Source of the DNA: Daphnia pulex
Taxonomy: Eukaryota; Arthropoda; Branchiopoda; Diplostraca; Daphniidae
DNA length: 64,000 nucleotides
Direction of reading: 5' to 3'
Assembly: GCF_021134715.1 (NCBI RefSeq)
Contig: NC_060019.1
Span: 3,534,001 to 3,598,000 of the forward strand
The notes below the pieces were generated by a model that did no database searches, had not been told where the DNA came from, and worked only from the letters and a program-made list of their open reading frames with translations. Shown here in pieces: positions 11,500 through 21,716 of this stretch; within the stretch, counting starts at the first letter, position 1, and every line of letters starts with the position of its first letter. A program made the position numbers and the translations under genes.

Positions 11500-11718
11500 T
11501 TAGCCATCGAGCGAGAAGTCCTTGCTTTTGTGGATAAAGTAAACAGATATCGTTATTACTTAGAAGACGAAAAAATTTTAATAATCAGCGATGATAAACT
11601 ACTCCATTGGCTAGAGTCACACAAAGATGAGATAAGTAGGTTGGACAGATGGGCGATTGAGCTATCTGCAGTCAGTTTTATTGATTGTCACTTCATTGAA
11701 GAGAGAGACAAAGATTAA
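11500..11718 (+). pseudogene. Ty3/gypsy RNase H fragment
   Basis: The frame reads LAIEREVLAFVDKVNRYRYY, then a strand of the form ILIISDDKLLHWLESHKDE, then RLDRWAIELSAVSF. This matches the retrotransposon RNase H pattern (E-x-E-x-LA ... fR.YL ... tDhk.L.WL ... R.aRW.l.L...f). The initial part of the domain is missing and the frame stops at 11718. It is part of a dead element. Confidence 0.7.
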
Positions 11719-14700
11719 GAAAAAAAACAAATTTTATCTGCAACAACTGTACCAGCCCAAAGGAAAACGTCATCAACGCAGAGGAGTAGAAGCAAAAATT
11801 CGACTTCTGAGGGATCATCCCCATCGTCTTGTAGAACTTATACGCCACCGAGATGACGGCTCGAAGAGACGCCGGCCTGACCAAATTTGAGGGAAGCGTC
11901 TTCTTCGCAAACGAAAGAGTAAAAAATGACCTGCTACCGAGAATTACGAAATAAATTGTCATTGGCTATGGACACTTCACAATAGGGGATACGTCTTTAT
12001 TCTACTGGAGCTGTAAGACGAAGACTGCTTGCATCTGCTACACATCCGGTAGTTCTACAGAAAATGTCTAATGGCGATGGGAATCGTCATCGAACCTGGC
12101 GAAAGCCACAAGGATTGCCCGCCAAGACTCCCAAACACAGTAAAATCACACTACACGTCTACGTCACAGATTGGACTGTGCAATCTTCTGAGAGAACCAT
12201 AGCCCATGAGCTGTTCGGCTAAATTCTGGATGTCAAACCACTCCATCAAGCGGCTGACAGCCCCCCGTTCGCTACGTCACTTCCCTTTTTACTCTTTTTG
12301 TGTTAGGGATGATCAGTTGATCACGTTTTGACAGACACCTTCTTCCTTCTTCTTGTTTTGACGAGATGATTGCTGTTTGGCTGGAATAGGAGCAGTGCTG
12401 CACGACCAGCCCAATCCAACCGGAGCACGAAACTACAACACAACAGTCCCGTCTCTGCTGCCCCAGAAGGATCTTTTATATAACATCCAGGAAAAAGGAG
12501 AGGAAGAAAAACTTCGTCTCGATTGAGTTTGGCTTTGGCGGAAAATACTAAAATGTTGTATTGGTATTTCATTTTATTTTGGACTCCATCGGCACACGCA
12601 TAAGTTGAGAGTAAATAAAAGTATCGAGAGTTGCGAGCTGCAAATGCCGAATAAAAGTCTGTCGGTACTTTTGGTCTAATCGCATTATCTATAGACGCAG
12701 ACTAACGAAATTCCTTTCAGCCTTTTTTCTGTTGTTTTATCGGAAAATGGGAAAGTTGTGTGCGTTGGAAAGAGAAGAGTAATAAGAGGGTCGGACAGGT
12801 CGGTAGTTTGATGAATGTCGGCACAGCACAAGCGCGGTCAATATTATCTAGATAGATATACAGATAGATGACGATGACGGGGAAAAACGGGCGATGATAG
12901 AGACGAGAGATTGTGCGGGGGCCGTAAAAAGTTTTTTATTTTGTTTTTGGCGAGAGCTGGCTGGCGGTACAGTCGTTCCAATCGTTCCCGACCCGTTGCT
13001 ACGCTATGGGCTCACACACATTTCTTTCCTCCTCCTTCATTCCTCTGGGCCAAATGATGAATGTCTTGTCTGTCGACCGCGTCAAACTCCAACACCACCC
13101 CCATCACCACTTCTACTCAACCAAGATAGCGACAGAGAGAAGCGCAAGCTAAAGCAAGCATAGATAAACGGATCGCTCAATCCCGATGTGTAATGGGCCA
13201 CGGTCGGTCTGGGTGTTCCTGCCGACCCCCTAAAGGAGAAAGAAGAAGAAGAATGAGATTCGTCGCTTATTTTCTTTAATTTCTCCACCTGTTATGTACT
13301 TTCCCCTATCGGGCAATTTTCCCTTGGGAAAACTGATGCGTGACTACGCGCTAACAATTTCTTGGTTACTCTTTGTGAAAATTTAAACAAAATGGAAGCT
13401 AAAAAAATAAAACTTAAAAAGAAATATCCGCGCGTGTTTTTTTAAATCGCTTTCTCTCCCATGATATTTAGGAATGATTAAATTTTTCTAAGGAAGAAGA
13501 TGGAAAATTTCTCACCTCCTAGGCAATAGAAAATTTCTCACCACACACAATCGCTTCCACAAAGACGTTACGCATGGCTTCCCGCGCCATAGTTAACTGT
13601 AACGTAAGGTTCCGAAAACAAGTTTGAGCAACTGGTCTCGAGGTCGATCCTCCAGGGCTACTGATGAATGAAACATGATTTTTTGCATCATTTTCGGAAT
13701 AAGTATGCTACCGAATTCCGGAGCAAAAACAGAGGACATTGTACAGCGTAATTTTGGTTTCCGTTTCTGGATGCCTAACCCTACCCTGTTCTACCTCTTG
13801 ATTGAAATCTTCAAAGTGATTTCTTGACTGTTGCTCAAGCATTGACAACGCTCTACCTTCACTCAGAGCAGCATATTCAACGCACTTAAGGAAATTGACT
13901 TTAGCCGTCAGTTTTGCTCTGAGCAACAACTGAACGCTTCTGTTTGCGATGACTAAAGATGCTACTTTCTGAACTTTGAACCCCTGGAAGAATGGGTGCT
14001 GGTCATTTGACGCAAGAGGCCTCAGGGTGAAGCCAGATCCACTTGAAGAATGCAAATTCCTTCAAGAAAAATAAATGATGCTGATTATCTAGATTTACTT
14101 AAAATCAATATTTTTGACTTACCACAAAACAGCCCGTAAGCAAAGAGCCGCTAGTATATAGAAATCGGTGACATTTTACTCCCTTCCGGAATATCAAGAA
14201 AGGGATTCATGAACGCTGTATTATTTCATGGAACCTCGACTTGATCTGGTCCAGCATCATTTTTAAGAAGTCCCTCTTAACACCACCAACAACGACTCCC
14301 TCCTCCCCAACATATTTGACATACAGCGGGTATGATAGCTTTAACCTAATCAAGCAAAATGCTATAAATACTATCAAAAGTAAATTTAAACTAATATTGT
14401 GTCTGAATTCCTCATTTTCACAGTATGCGATTGGCTCATCTAAGAAACAAGACCGATGGATAATGATTTAGTTCCTGAAAGAAGCATTGGAATTTTCCCC
14501 GGCCTCCGTTGCGCCCATTTCTCCCCTCCTCCATTTCGAGAAAATCAGCTTCGGTTTCCTCACTTTTCTGGCATGATTGTTCGTGAAGTTTCAGTTCGGA
14601 AGATCGAATTTCCATGTTGCATTTTATGCACCACTTTGTAGTTGATAGTTGACCAGATATCCAAATATGGTCATCGACAGATTTTTCATTCCAGAAACCG

Positions 14701-14799
14701 AGTTAATAACGCATCAAGATTAAAAAAGCCAAACAATGAAACGGTAACGCTTTACTGAACGTTTTCCGACAAAATCTCTTGGATGCTAGTTGTTGAGTC
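11719..14799. other. degenerate DNA, no intact gene
   Basis: Downstream of the RNase H remnant, scattered charged coding-like stretches with stops continue to about 12250. The rest is low-complexity (GATA-like repeats near 12850, AG-rich near 13230). A 115-codon minus-strand ORF at 13708-14055 has plausible composition but no recognisable domain. Confidence 0.35.
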
Positions 14800-14922
14800 C
14801 AACAGAAGACTCAATACGACAAGAGAGCTAAAGAAACAAACTTTGTACTAGGCGACAGAGTTCTTCTTGACGTCAGAGTTAGTAAAATGGGTACGAGCAA
14901 AAACAGCTGCCCCTTCCGCTAG
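14800..14922 (+). pseudogene. gypsy integrase C-terminal fragment
   Basis: The frame reads QQKTQYDKRAKETNFVLGD, then RVLLDVRVSKMGTSKN, before a stop at 14920-14922. The pattern Q-x-YDxRAK ... F.xGDxVLLD..V.K.G.SKK is the small barrel at the end of Ty3/gypsy integrases. Together with the RNase H remnant 3 kb upstream on the same strand, this suggests one decayed element. Confidence 0.65.
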
Positions 14923-14979
14923 GCGGACAAGAGGAAGGTCTACCTGGCCTACCAGAGCCTACCAGATTTCTTTTTTTCA

Positions 14980-15312
14980 GTGCCAGCTTCTCCCTTGCCT
15001 GCTCCTTCTCCCTCTTTTCCAGTCTGGCCAGCATCCGTTTTTGTCACTCAGGTATATTTGTTGCTTTTTTCCCATTTCTTCTCTTTCTCGTCCAACCTGT
15101 CGAGTGGTGAAGACGAAGAAGAAAAGGGGAAAGGCGAAGAAATTGAAGACGAAGAGGAAGAGGGCGGGTCGAATCCTTTCATTGACGGGATCGACGGATC
15201 CCAAATCTGGTTTGAAGTGGACAAGAATTATCATGAGGAGCGTAACGAAGAGGGTGATGATGGAGAGTTGGTATTATTAGATCAGAATGAGGAAGGAAGG
15301 GGTAGTAAATAA
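14980..15312 (+). CDS. hypothetical ORF with acidic tail
   Basis: A 110-codon frame from ATG at 14980 to TAA at 15310. The N-terminal half is Pro/Ser-rich then hydrophobic and overlaps a pyrimidine-rich tract with intron-like borders (CAG|GTATAT near 15050). The C-terminal half is strongly acidic (GEDEEEKGKGEEIEDEEEEG, about residues 43-62, then WFEVDKNYHEERNEE). It could be the last exon of a gene or part of the retrotransposon remnant just upstream. No family recognised. Confidence 0.25.
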   Translation: MPASPLPAPSPSFPVWPASVFVTQVYLLLFSHFFSFSSNLSSGEDEEEKGKGEEIEDEEEEGGSNPFIDGIDGSQIWFEVDKNYHEERNEEGDDGELVLLDQNEEGRGSK

Positions 15313-15577
15313 AGTGAGACTAATGAAAAACACGTCAACATCTATCGGTAATTGTAAATAATAACTTGTTTGTAAAATAAAACCAAAAAAACTAAATACG
15401 CAAAAACTGTCGAAAAATGTTAACAGAGATGTGCAAAGTAATACAAACTGACTATTATGACCAATGCAAATTATTGAAGACTAGGGATGTAGCGCTAAAC
15501 AGAAACCTTTAAGAAACACTTCGACAGGTTCAGTTCACGAATATATCATACCCACAAAAAATACATGCTTGCTTATG

Positions 15578-15790
15578 TCACTGAAAGATGAACTCATACA
15601 GCCAAATACCTAGATTTGACATTTACAGTGAGGGCTCAATAGAATGTGATATTAAATGTTAAGTTACTCACAGGTTCTGTTACACAAAAAATATTATATC
15701 ACTGAACGATTAACGAGTCACTCAAACAGCCAGATACCTATGTTTGAAAAAGACAGTGAGGGATCAATTGAATGTGGTGTTACATTTAAA
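15578..15790. repeat. diverged tandem duplication, offset about 120 bp
   Basis: 15578-15660 and 15698-15786 share the same order of blocks (TCACTGAA..GAT..AACG, CAGCCA.ATACCTA, ACAGTGAGGG.TCAAT.GAATGTG). They are about 80% alike by eye, with small indels. Confidence 0.75.
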
Positions 15791-17130
15791 TTCACATTTT
15801 TAGTGATGACATTCACATTACACAAGATGGCAGATGGGCTTATTACGCTAGAAAAAATGTGTCACCACTGCTTGTTTACTTGGACGAGCAAACTGAAGCT
15901 ATGGACGAACCGAGGATATATGCTACCTCTTTCTGCAATTGAGAGATATGGATGACAACACATACATCCTACCATCTACATGGATACAACCTATTTAAAT
16001 TATCTTTTTAGCCTTACGTAAGCTTTAACTAAACGAAAGCTTTGATATCCTTAGCCATGTGTTCCACATTAGTGCAAATCAAGCAGCAAAAATATTTCGA
16101 AAGCATTTACCATTTTTGTCTGGCAAATTCCAAGAGCTCATTGCTTGACCGTCCAGTATTTTATTGAAAAAGACATTGCCAGTAGGGTTTCGAAATTTTT
16201 TTCGGAAAGTAGAAACCATATGCGATTGTCTTGAAATTTAAATTAAAAAACCAACGTTAGCGTTTGCACAAGCCCTGACTTGGTTAAGGTATAAAAGCGC
16301 CATTACTATTAAGTATTTTATATCAATAACACCAAATGACATTTACAACTTTTGTTCGAAAGATTATTGAGGACGAACTACCGATGAAATGATTACATCT
16401 CATTGCGGATATTTAAATGTCATAAGACACACAGAAGTAAGGGCGGACCGAGGATTCTAAAAAATTGAGACTATGGTGCTTTCCAGGAAAGAAAAATTAG
16501 TATGACCATCAAGTGTATCTGCATCACAAAAGCTGTCCAAACAAGATGTTCTAAGTGCTCGAAAGATAGCTGGATTGCGAATACATGTAGTAACGGGCAA
16601 TAAGAAGAATTCGTGAATTCAAATTTCTTGCTCCACATTCAACACGCTGTTCTAAATAACCATTTGGTGTGTCTAGCTGACCATGCAATCCTCCTTGTAT
16701 GTGGTTTAATTAATATGCAATCTAGTTTAATAAAATAACTCATTGTGATTGAATTCCCAGTGTAATGATTGTTGTGATATCTCGAAATACAATCAGTCGT
16801 TACGTAACAGCTGTGTACCAATACATTTTCTCAAAAGGAAAGATCAGTTTCCATGTGAAGTCTTATAAATACAGGATTAAATATCACTTTGAAAACTGTT
16901 ATACTCTTTGACTTCTCAAAATCGGGAGACGCAACGCAAAATAAACCTTTTCTTCTTCCAGAAAGCAGCATTTGTAACTTAACCTGAGCTTCACAGTGTG
17001 AAGTGATATCTCCCCTTGAATTTAAGTAATTTAATCGAAATTTTGCAGTAATTGGACATTTGTACTCAACCACATGCTCTTGGGAAATCGCATCTGGAGA
17101 TCGATACTTTGAATACTGGGAACTTTGTGT
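15791..17130. other. no gene seen
   Basis: AT-rich sequence without domains or convincing splice structure. Confidence 0.4.
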
Positions 17131-17376
17131 TTAACAAGCGATCCGCCACTCAAAGAGACCATTTTGGGGTTTTTTATTTAGCGGAAATCGTCGCTGGGGG
17201 TTCTAAAAATAAACAAATATATGGGTTTTGTGCAAAATTTTTTGCTTAGTCGATTTCTAAAAACCGCAATCGCCTAGCTTTTGTAGTTTGGGAGATATTT
17301 TAGAAAAACTGAAAGGGGGTAGCCGAAATTTGGACTTTTTTTCGTTTTTTGTGCAGCAGTTTTCTCGTCAACTGCT
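17131..17376. repeat. dispersed repeat family R1, copy 1
   Basis: Starts TTAACAAGCGATCCGCCACT and aligns through about 245 bp with 32784-33035 (shared blocks include AACCGCAATCGCCTAGCTTT, GGGAGATAT, GGGGGTAGCCGAAATTT and TTTTCTCGTCAACTGCT). The same leading motif forms the inner inverted repeat of the element at 38084-38788. Confidence 0.85.
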
Positions 17377-17477
17377 AAAATTAATTAAACAAATTTAGTA
17401 AGTAAAATTAATAACTTCATTTTCATTCAAAAACTCTTAGAATTAGCGAAAAAAATGTTTTCTTAAAAATAAAAAGC

Positions 17478-17660
17478 GAGAATTTTGATCGGAGCGTTGA
17501 TCGGGATTTGATCGGAAAATATGGCCAGAGATTTGATCGGTTATCGGAGGGGGTAGAAAAATTGGGGAAAGAGCGGGATTGGAGCGGGACAACGAAAAAG
17601 AGTGATTGTGCCCAACTCTGCCTCTGTGATCGCTGATCGATCGGGTGATCGGAGCGGAAA
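17478..17660. repeat. cluster of GATCGG / GAGCGG motifs
   Basis: Six exact GATCGG and several GAGCGG hexamers lie within about 180 bp at irregular spacing, inside a region with an ORF in antisense. This resembles transposon subterminal repeats or a binding-site cluster. Confidence 0.6.
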
Positions 17661-18735
17661 TTGAGCGCGCTCTGTCCAATCCTGGGTGGTTGGAAGTTGT
17701 CGCTGTCCCCACTGTCTTCTGACAGTACTCCGACTGAAAGCTTTTGCTCGATATAGCTTTGCGATGCCGTAAGTATACGGGGATCACCAAGTTGCATGAG
17801 CCCTTTTACAATTGAGAATTAGTTATGGCATCGTCGACCCATGAAAACAATGGGGTCTGATGGGCTTGATGTTGTTGGCTTGTCTGGCTGCCACCACTTT
17901 ATTGTTTTCCTCTTTTATCCTTACTTTCCTTTCACATGTTCAATCAACGACGGTTAACGTCAAGCAAGTTCATGGTTGCATATTATTTCTACCTTTCTTT
18001 CTCAAGTAGCCCGGCTGTCCCGAATAAAGAAATGTTCTCGCTTTGTCAGTAAATCACTTCAAAGAACGAGGATTTTGTAAAAGTGAGATAAATGATAGTA
18101 GAACCATAATACAAATATAATTTTCCACAATAAGTCGGGCAGAAATGACGTGAATCGAGTCGTTAACTGGCAGAATGACTAACAATTTTGAATATAAATC
18201 AACATTAGATTGATTATATTGTTTAACTTTGCTTAATTTGAATTGAATTTAAAACAAATTTGAGTTAGATCCCTTTGAGATAAAAAGAGAGATAAAAAAA
18301 CGTTAGCTATATTTAATACATGCAACTCATTATAAAATTAAAGTCTATATAATTGATTCGAAATATTTTGTCAAATTCAGGGTGTAAATAGGTTGGAGCA
18401 ACGGTGCCAAGTAACAAAATTTTGAATAGGCTCACTAAGGGTTTTGTAAAATTCCTGGAAGCACAATTTATCTTAAGAATTGTTTTAACATGGCAACGTT
18501 GCCCTTTCCCTCCAAAAAAAGTGAGTAGTTCAGTTGATCTTGAATCGCTGGTCCAGCAAATACACAATTTATGTCGCTCTTAATATGTTTGTGATAATTC
18601 TGTATAGAAAAGTAATAATATGGGGATAATTGGGATATTTGACGAAATATAAAGGGCATAACTAATTGGAAATGTTATGAAGGATTCCATAAATTTCTTA
18701 TTCGTTTTTTTCAACGCAAACGTTTCCACTATAGG
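17661..18735. other. no gene seen
   Basis: AT-rich sequence between the GATCGG cluster and the coiled-coil array. No recognisable protein. Confidence 0.4.
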
Positions 18736-19170
18736 TTACAACTTCTCGAATTGCCTCGTATTAATTTCTGCCACTTCACAGCTGTCCTTTTCGTGCTGGC
18801 TTTTCAAAACCTGGTAGCGAAAGTTAAGAGTATCTAATTCCAAAAGTAAATTCAACTATATTAATGACTTATAAGTATCTGTTTTCTTTACTCGTCTGAG
18901 TCAAGTCCTGACTTGTAAAATGGAGAGGAATCACTTTAACAGCTTCCATGGGAGAATTTTTGTCCTGTAGCTAGTTTTAAATTATTAAATTAGTTCCTTA
19001 ATTCATAGAATATTGAGAATAGGACTTACAGCTTTTTCCGTTAACAGTTGGTCTTGTGTTATTAATATTTTTTGTTGATCAGGAACTTCAAAAACGTAGT
19101 AATCGTCCTCGACATCCTCTTTCTTGAAGAAATTTCCGTGTTTGCTCTTAAATACAACGTTATTGTCCAT
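18736..19170 (-). pseudogene. coiled-coil array copy 5 (family CC1)
   Basis: Exon 1 (19030-19170, 47 codons) is intact and starts MDNNVVFKSKHGNFFKKEDV, ending QLLTEKA before a GTAAGT donor. Exon 2 (18896-18970) reads DKNSPMEAVKVIPLHFTSQD. Exon 3 (18736-18840) reads ELDTLNFRYQVLKSQHEKDS and then runs to a TAA. The exon 2 donor, GCAAGT in its sisters, is ACGAGT here, and the exon 3 acceptor TAG has become TTG, so the second intron probably cannot be removed. A fourth exon, present in copies 2-4, is absent. The protein family is not recognised: short, charged, with heptad-like leucines in exons 3-4. Confidence 0.6.
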
Positions 19171-19329
19171 TTTCACCAAATTTGAAGAGGGTTTTCGATT
19201 TTGCCAATTATGCGGGAGAGAGCCCTTGAGATTTTTTTGTCGCGTTTCCGTCATCATTTTAGTAGTATTTATTTAATTTCGACTTTTTACTTCTAAACTA
19301 ACAGGAAGCTTGCTTTCAATTAGACTCTA

Positions 19330-19984
19330 TTACTCCTTCACTTGTTTTAGTAAAGAAAATTTTTGGTCCAAATCCATTTCGTGTTGAAGTAAATATTGAA
19401 TCCTGCAAATAATTTTTTAGATATTGAAGATGGGTAGGGAGTAATTTAGTATCTCGTGCTCAATTCTTCCAATTCACAGACATCCTTAGCATTCTGGATT
19501 TTCAAATTATTACTGTTAAATTATTTACTATTAAAGTACTTACAACTTTTTCCGCTAACAGTCTGTCTTGAGTCAGACATAATGGCTGATCTGGAACCTC
19601 AGACTCGTAGTAAAAGTTTCCATTTTTGCAAAAAGTCGAAATTAAATAAATCCTACTAAAAAAACGGACTGATTGTATCTAATTTAAATTACCCTAACAT
19701 ACAACACACATCACACATCACACAAGAACATACAAAAACAGTAAAACACATACTCACATGAGGAGGAATAATCCAAATGAGGGAAACACGAAAAAAAAAT
19801 CTTAAGGGCTCTGCCTTTCACCACCTCCAGAACGCGACTAATCTAAAACGAGTCAGGTCGGGCTTAATGGTCATTGTATTTTAGCTTTATTCAATCCTTG
19901 TATCCACCACGTCCTCTTTCTTAAACAAGTTTCCATTTTTGCTTTTTGAAAACAATGTCTTGATCCATTTCTTTCGAGAATTTT
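19330..19984 (-). pseudogene. coiled-coil array copy 4 (family CC1), interrupted
   Basis: The start of exon 1 lies near 19895-19957 (MDQDIVF, then KSKNGNLFKKEDVVD one base out of frame). The rest of exon 1 (YYESEVPDQPLCLTQDRLL) lies at about 19545-19622. About 270 bp of foreign sequence separates them and contains an inverted copy of the gene's own upstream region. Exon 2 is missing; exon 3 is partial (about 19455-19515) and its donor GT has become AT. Exon 4 (19330-19402) reads IQYLLQHEMDLDQKFSLLKQ and ends with a stop. Clearly dead. Confidence 0.65.
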
Positions 19985-20145
19985 GCAAATTTTTGTCGTG
20001 TTTCGGTCATTTGGATTATTCCTTGTCTAATGTAAGTATGTTATTTTGTGATGTGTTTTAGGTTAAGTTTAGTTAGTGAGCTATTTAATTTAAACTTTTG
20101 TATTCTAAACTGTCAGTAAGCTTACTTTTAAAGAACATCCTTTTA

Positions 20146-20621
20146 CTATTTCAGTTTCTTTAGTTCCCCAATACTTTTGTCCAAATCTGTTTCATATTGG
20201 AGCAGATCCTTAAGCCTGCAAATAATTTTTTAGCTTTTTTTGCATGATAGGGAGTAATTTAGTACCTTTTGTTGATATCTTCCATTTCACAGAGCTCCTC
20301 TTCATGTTTGCTTTTCAGATTGGTGTAGCGTAAGATGAGAGATTCCAACTCTTTTTCCAACTCGAGCTTTGTTGATTTGAGCGGAATGACTTTTACAGAT
20401 TCCTTATGTGTATGGTTGACCGTTGGCTAGTTTAAAATAGTTAGATTAGGTATTTAATTTATAGAATACCTTACTGGTATTCGACTAACAGCTTTTTCAG
20501 GTGTCTGTTCTTTTTCTAGAATTTGGGATTGGTCCGGCATCAGACTCGTAAAATACATCTTCAATGTCTTCTTTTGTGAAGATATTCCCTTTTTTGTTTT
20601 GAAAATTACTAATTCGTTCAT
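20146..20621 (-). CDS. coiled-coil array copy 3 (family CC1), splice-competent
   Basis: Three exons: 20490-20621, 20266-20426 and 20146-20215, with GT-AG introns of 63 and 50 bp and consistent phases, encode 120 residues. Exon 1 starts MNELVIFKTKKG; a one-base and a two-base deletion relative to sister copies make about 25 internal residues read out of the family frame without creating a stop. Exon 2 reads THKESVKVIPLKSTKLELEK, then ELESLILRYTNLKSKHEEEL and CEMEDINKR. The last exon reads LKDLLQYETDLDKSIGELKK and ends in TAG. Leucine/charged heptads from residue 60 onward predict a coiled coil. No signal peptide or membrane segment. Unlike copies 1, 2 and 5 it lacks the intron inside the LEK|ELE segment. 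Function unknown; it may be expressed or only recently dead. Confidence 0.55.
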
Positions 20622-20856
20622 TTTAAATCGGTCAAAGATTATGCAAATATGCGGGAGGTTTCTTTAATCTTTTCATTTAGCCTGCAAATAATTTTTTAGT
20701 TTTTTAAGCATGATAGGGAGAAATTTAGATAGGATAAATTATGATAGGTTAAATTAGGTTTATTTAGTTTAGTTTAGGTCAGTTTAGTTTGAAATTTAGA
20801 ATTTCAGTGTGTATAGTTTATACTAATAGTAAGTTTGAATAGACTCTGTGCTATTA

Positions 20857-21394
20857 CTACTTTAGCTTCTTTCGTTGACAATTTATCTTATCTAGATCCA
20901 CTTCATAGACGAGTAATTTTTGAATCCTGCAAAATTGTTTCAGATATTGAAGCATGATGGGGAATAATGAATTAATGATGTTAGTACTTGCATTTATTTC
21001 TGCCAAGTGACAGCTGTCCTTCTCGTGCTTGCTTTTCAAAATTTTGTAAATAAACTTTAGAGTCTCCAACTCCTAGAGTAAATTCAATTATTTTAATGAC
21101 TTATAAGTATTTGTTTTCTTTACTTGCCTTAGTCAATTCCTGACTTGTAGATGGGAGCGGAAAAACTTTCACCGATTCCATGGGTGGATTTGCTGACTTT
21201 TGCTAGTTTTAAATTGTTAATTAGGTATTTAATTTATAGTATATTAAGAATACATTACTGTTATAGGACTTACAGCTTGTTCCAGTAACAATTGGTCTTG
21301 TGACAGACATTCTGGTTGATCAGGAACTTCAGATTCGTAGTAATAATCTACCACGTCCTCTTTCTTGAACAAGTTGCCGTTTTTGGTTTAGTTC
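20857..21394 (-). pseudogene. coiled-coil array copy 2 (family CC1), 5' truncated
   Basis: Exon 1 (21274 to about 21390) lacks its first dozen codons and is joined directly to intron sequence of copy 1. It reads GNLFKKEDVVDYYYESEVPD and ends LLLEQA at a GTAAGT donor. Exon 2 (21128-21202) reads SANPPMESVKVFPLPSTSQE and is followed by a 55-bp GC-AG intron (donor AAG|GCAAGTAAAG). Exon 3 (20988-21072) reads ELETLKFIYKILKSKHEKDS. Its donor region lost one G relative to copy 3, which shifts phase into exon 4 (20857-20936, IQKLLVYEVDLDKINCQRKK, stop). The missing start and phase error argue for a dead copy. Confidence 0.65.
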
Positions 21395-21441
21395 AATTCA
21401 ATTATTTTAATTACTTTGAAGTATTTGTTATCTTTACTTGC

Positions 21442-21716
21442 CTGATTCAGTTCCAGATTTGTAGATTTGAGCGGAATCACTTTTACAGATTCCTTATGTG
21501 TGAATGGGTGACCTTTTTCTAGTTTAGAATAGTCAGATTAGGTATTTAATTTATAGAAAACCTTACTGGTATACGACTTACAGCTTTTTCCGGTGCCGGT
21601 TCTTTTACTAGTTTCTCGGATTTGTCCGGCATTTCGGATTCGTAATAGACATCTTCAATGTCTTCCTTTTTGAAGAGATTCCCATGTTTAGTTTTGAAAA
21701 CGATTTCTTCATCCAT
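21442..21716 (-). pseudogene. coiled-coil array copy 1 (family CC1), 3' truncated
   Basis: Exon 1 (21582-21716) is a clean 45-codon exon starting MDEEIVFKTKHGNLFKKEDI and ending PAPEKA before GTAAGTC. Exon 2 (21442-21518) reads HPFTHKESVKVIPLKSTNLE in the family frame but carries two extra bases near its start, so it is out of phase with exon 1. It ends CAG|GCAAGT, the family GC donor. The intron then runs straight into the truncated exon 1 of copy 2, so exons 3 and 4 are gone. It gives the best view of the family N-terminus. Confidence 0.6.

Noticed and set aside
13708..14055. 115-codon minus-strand ORF
   Set aside because: Composition is plausible but there is no recognisable domain and no promoter or exon partner; kept only as a note.
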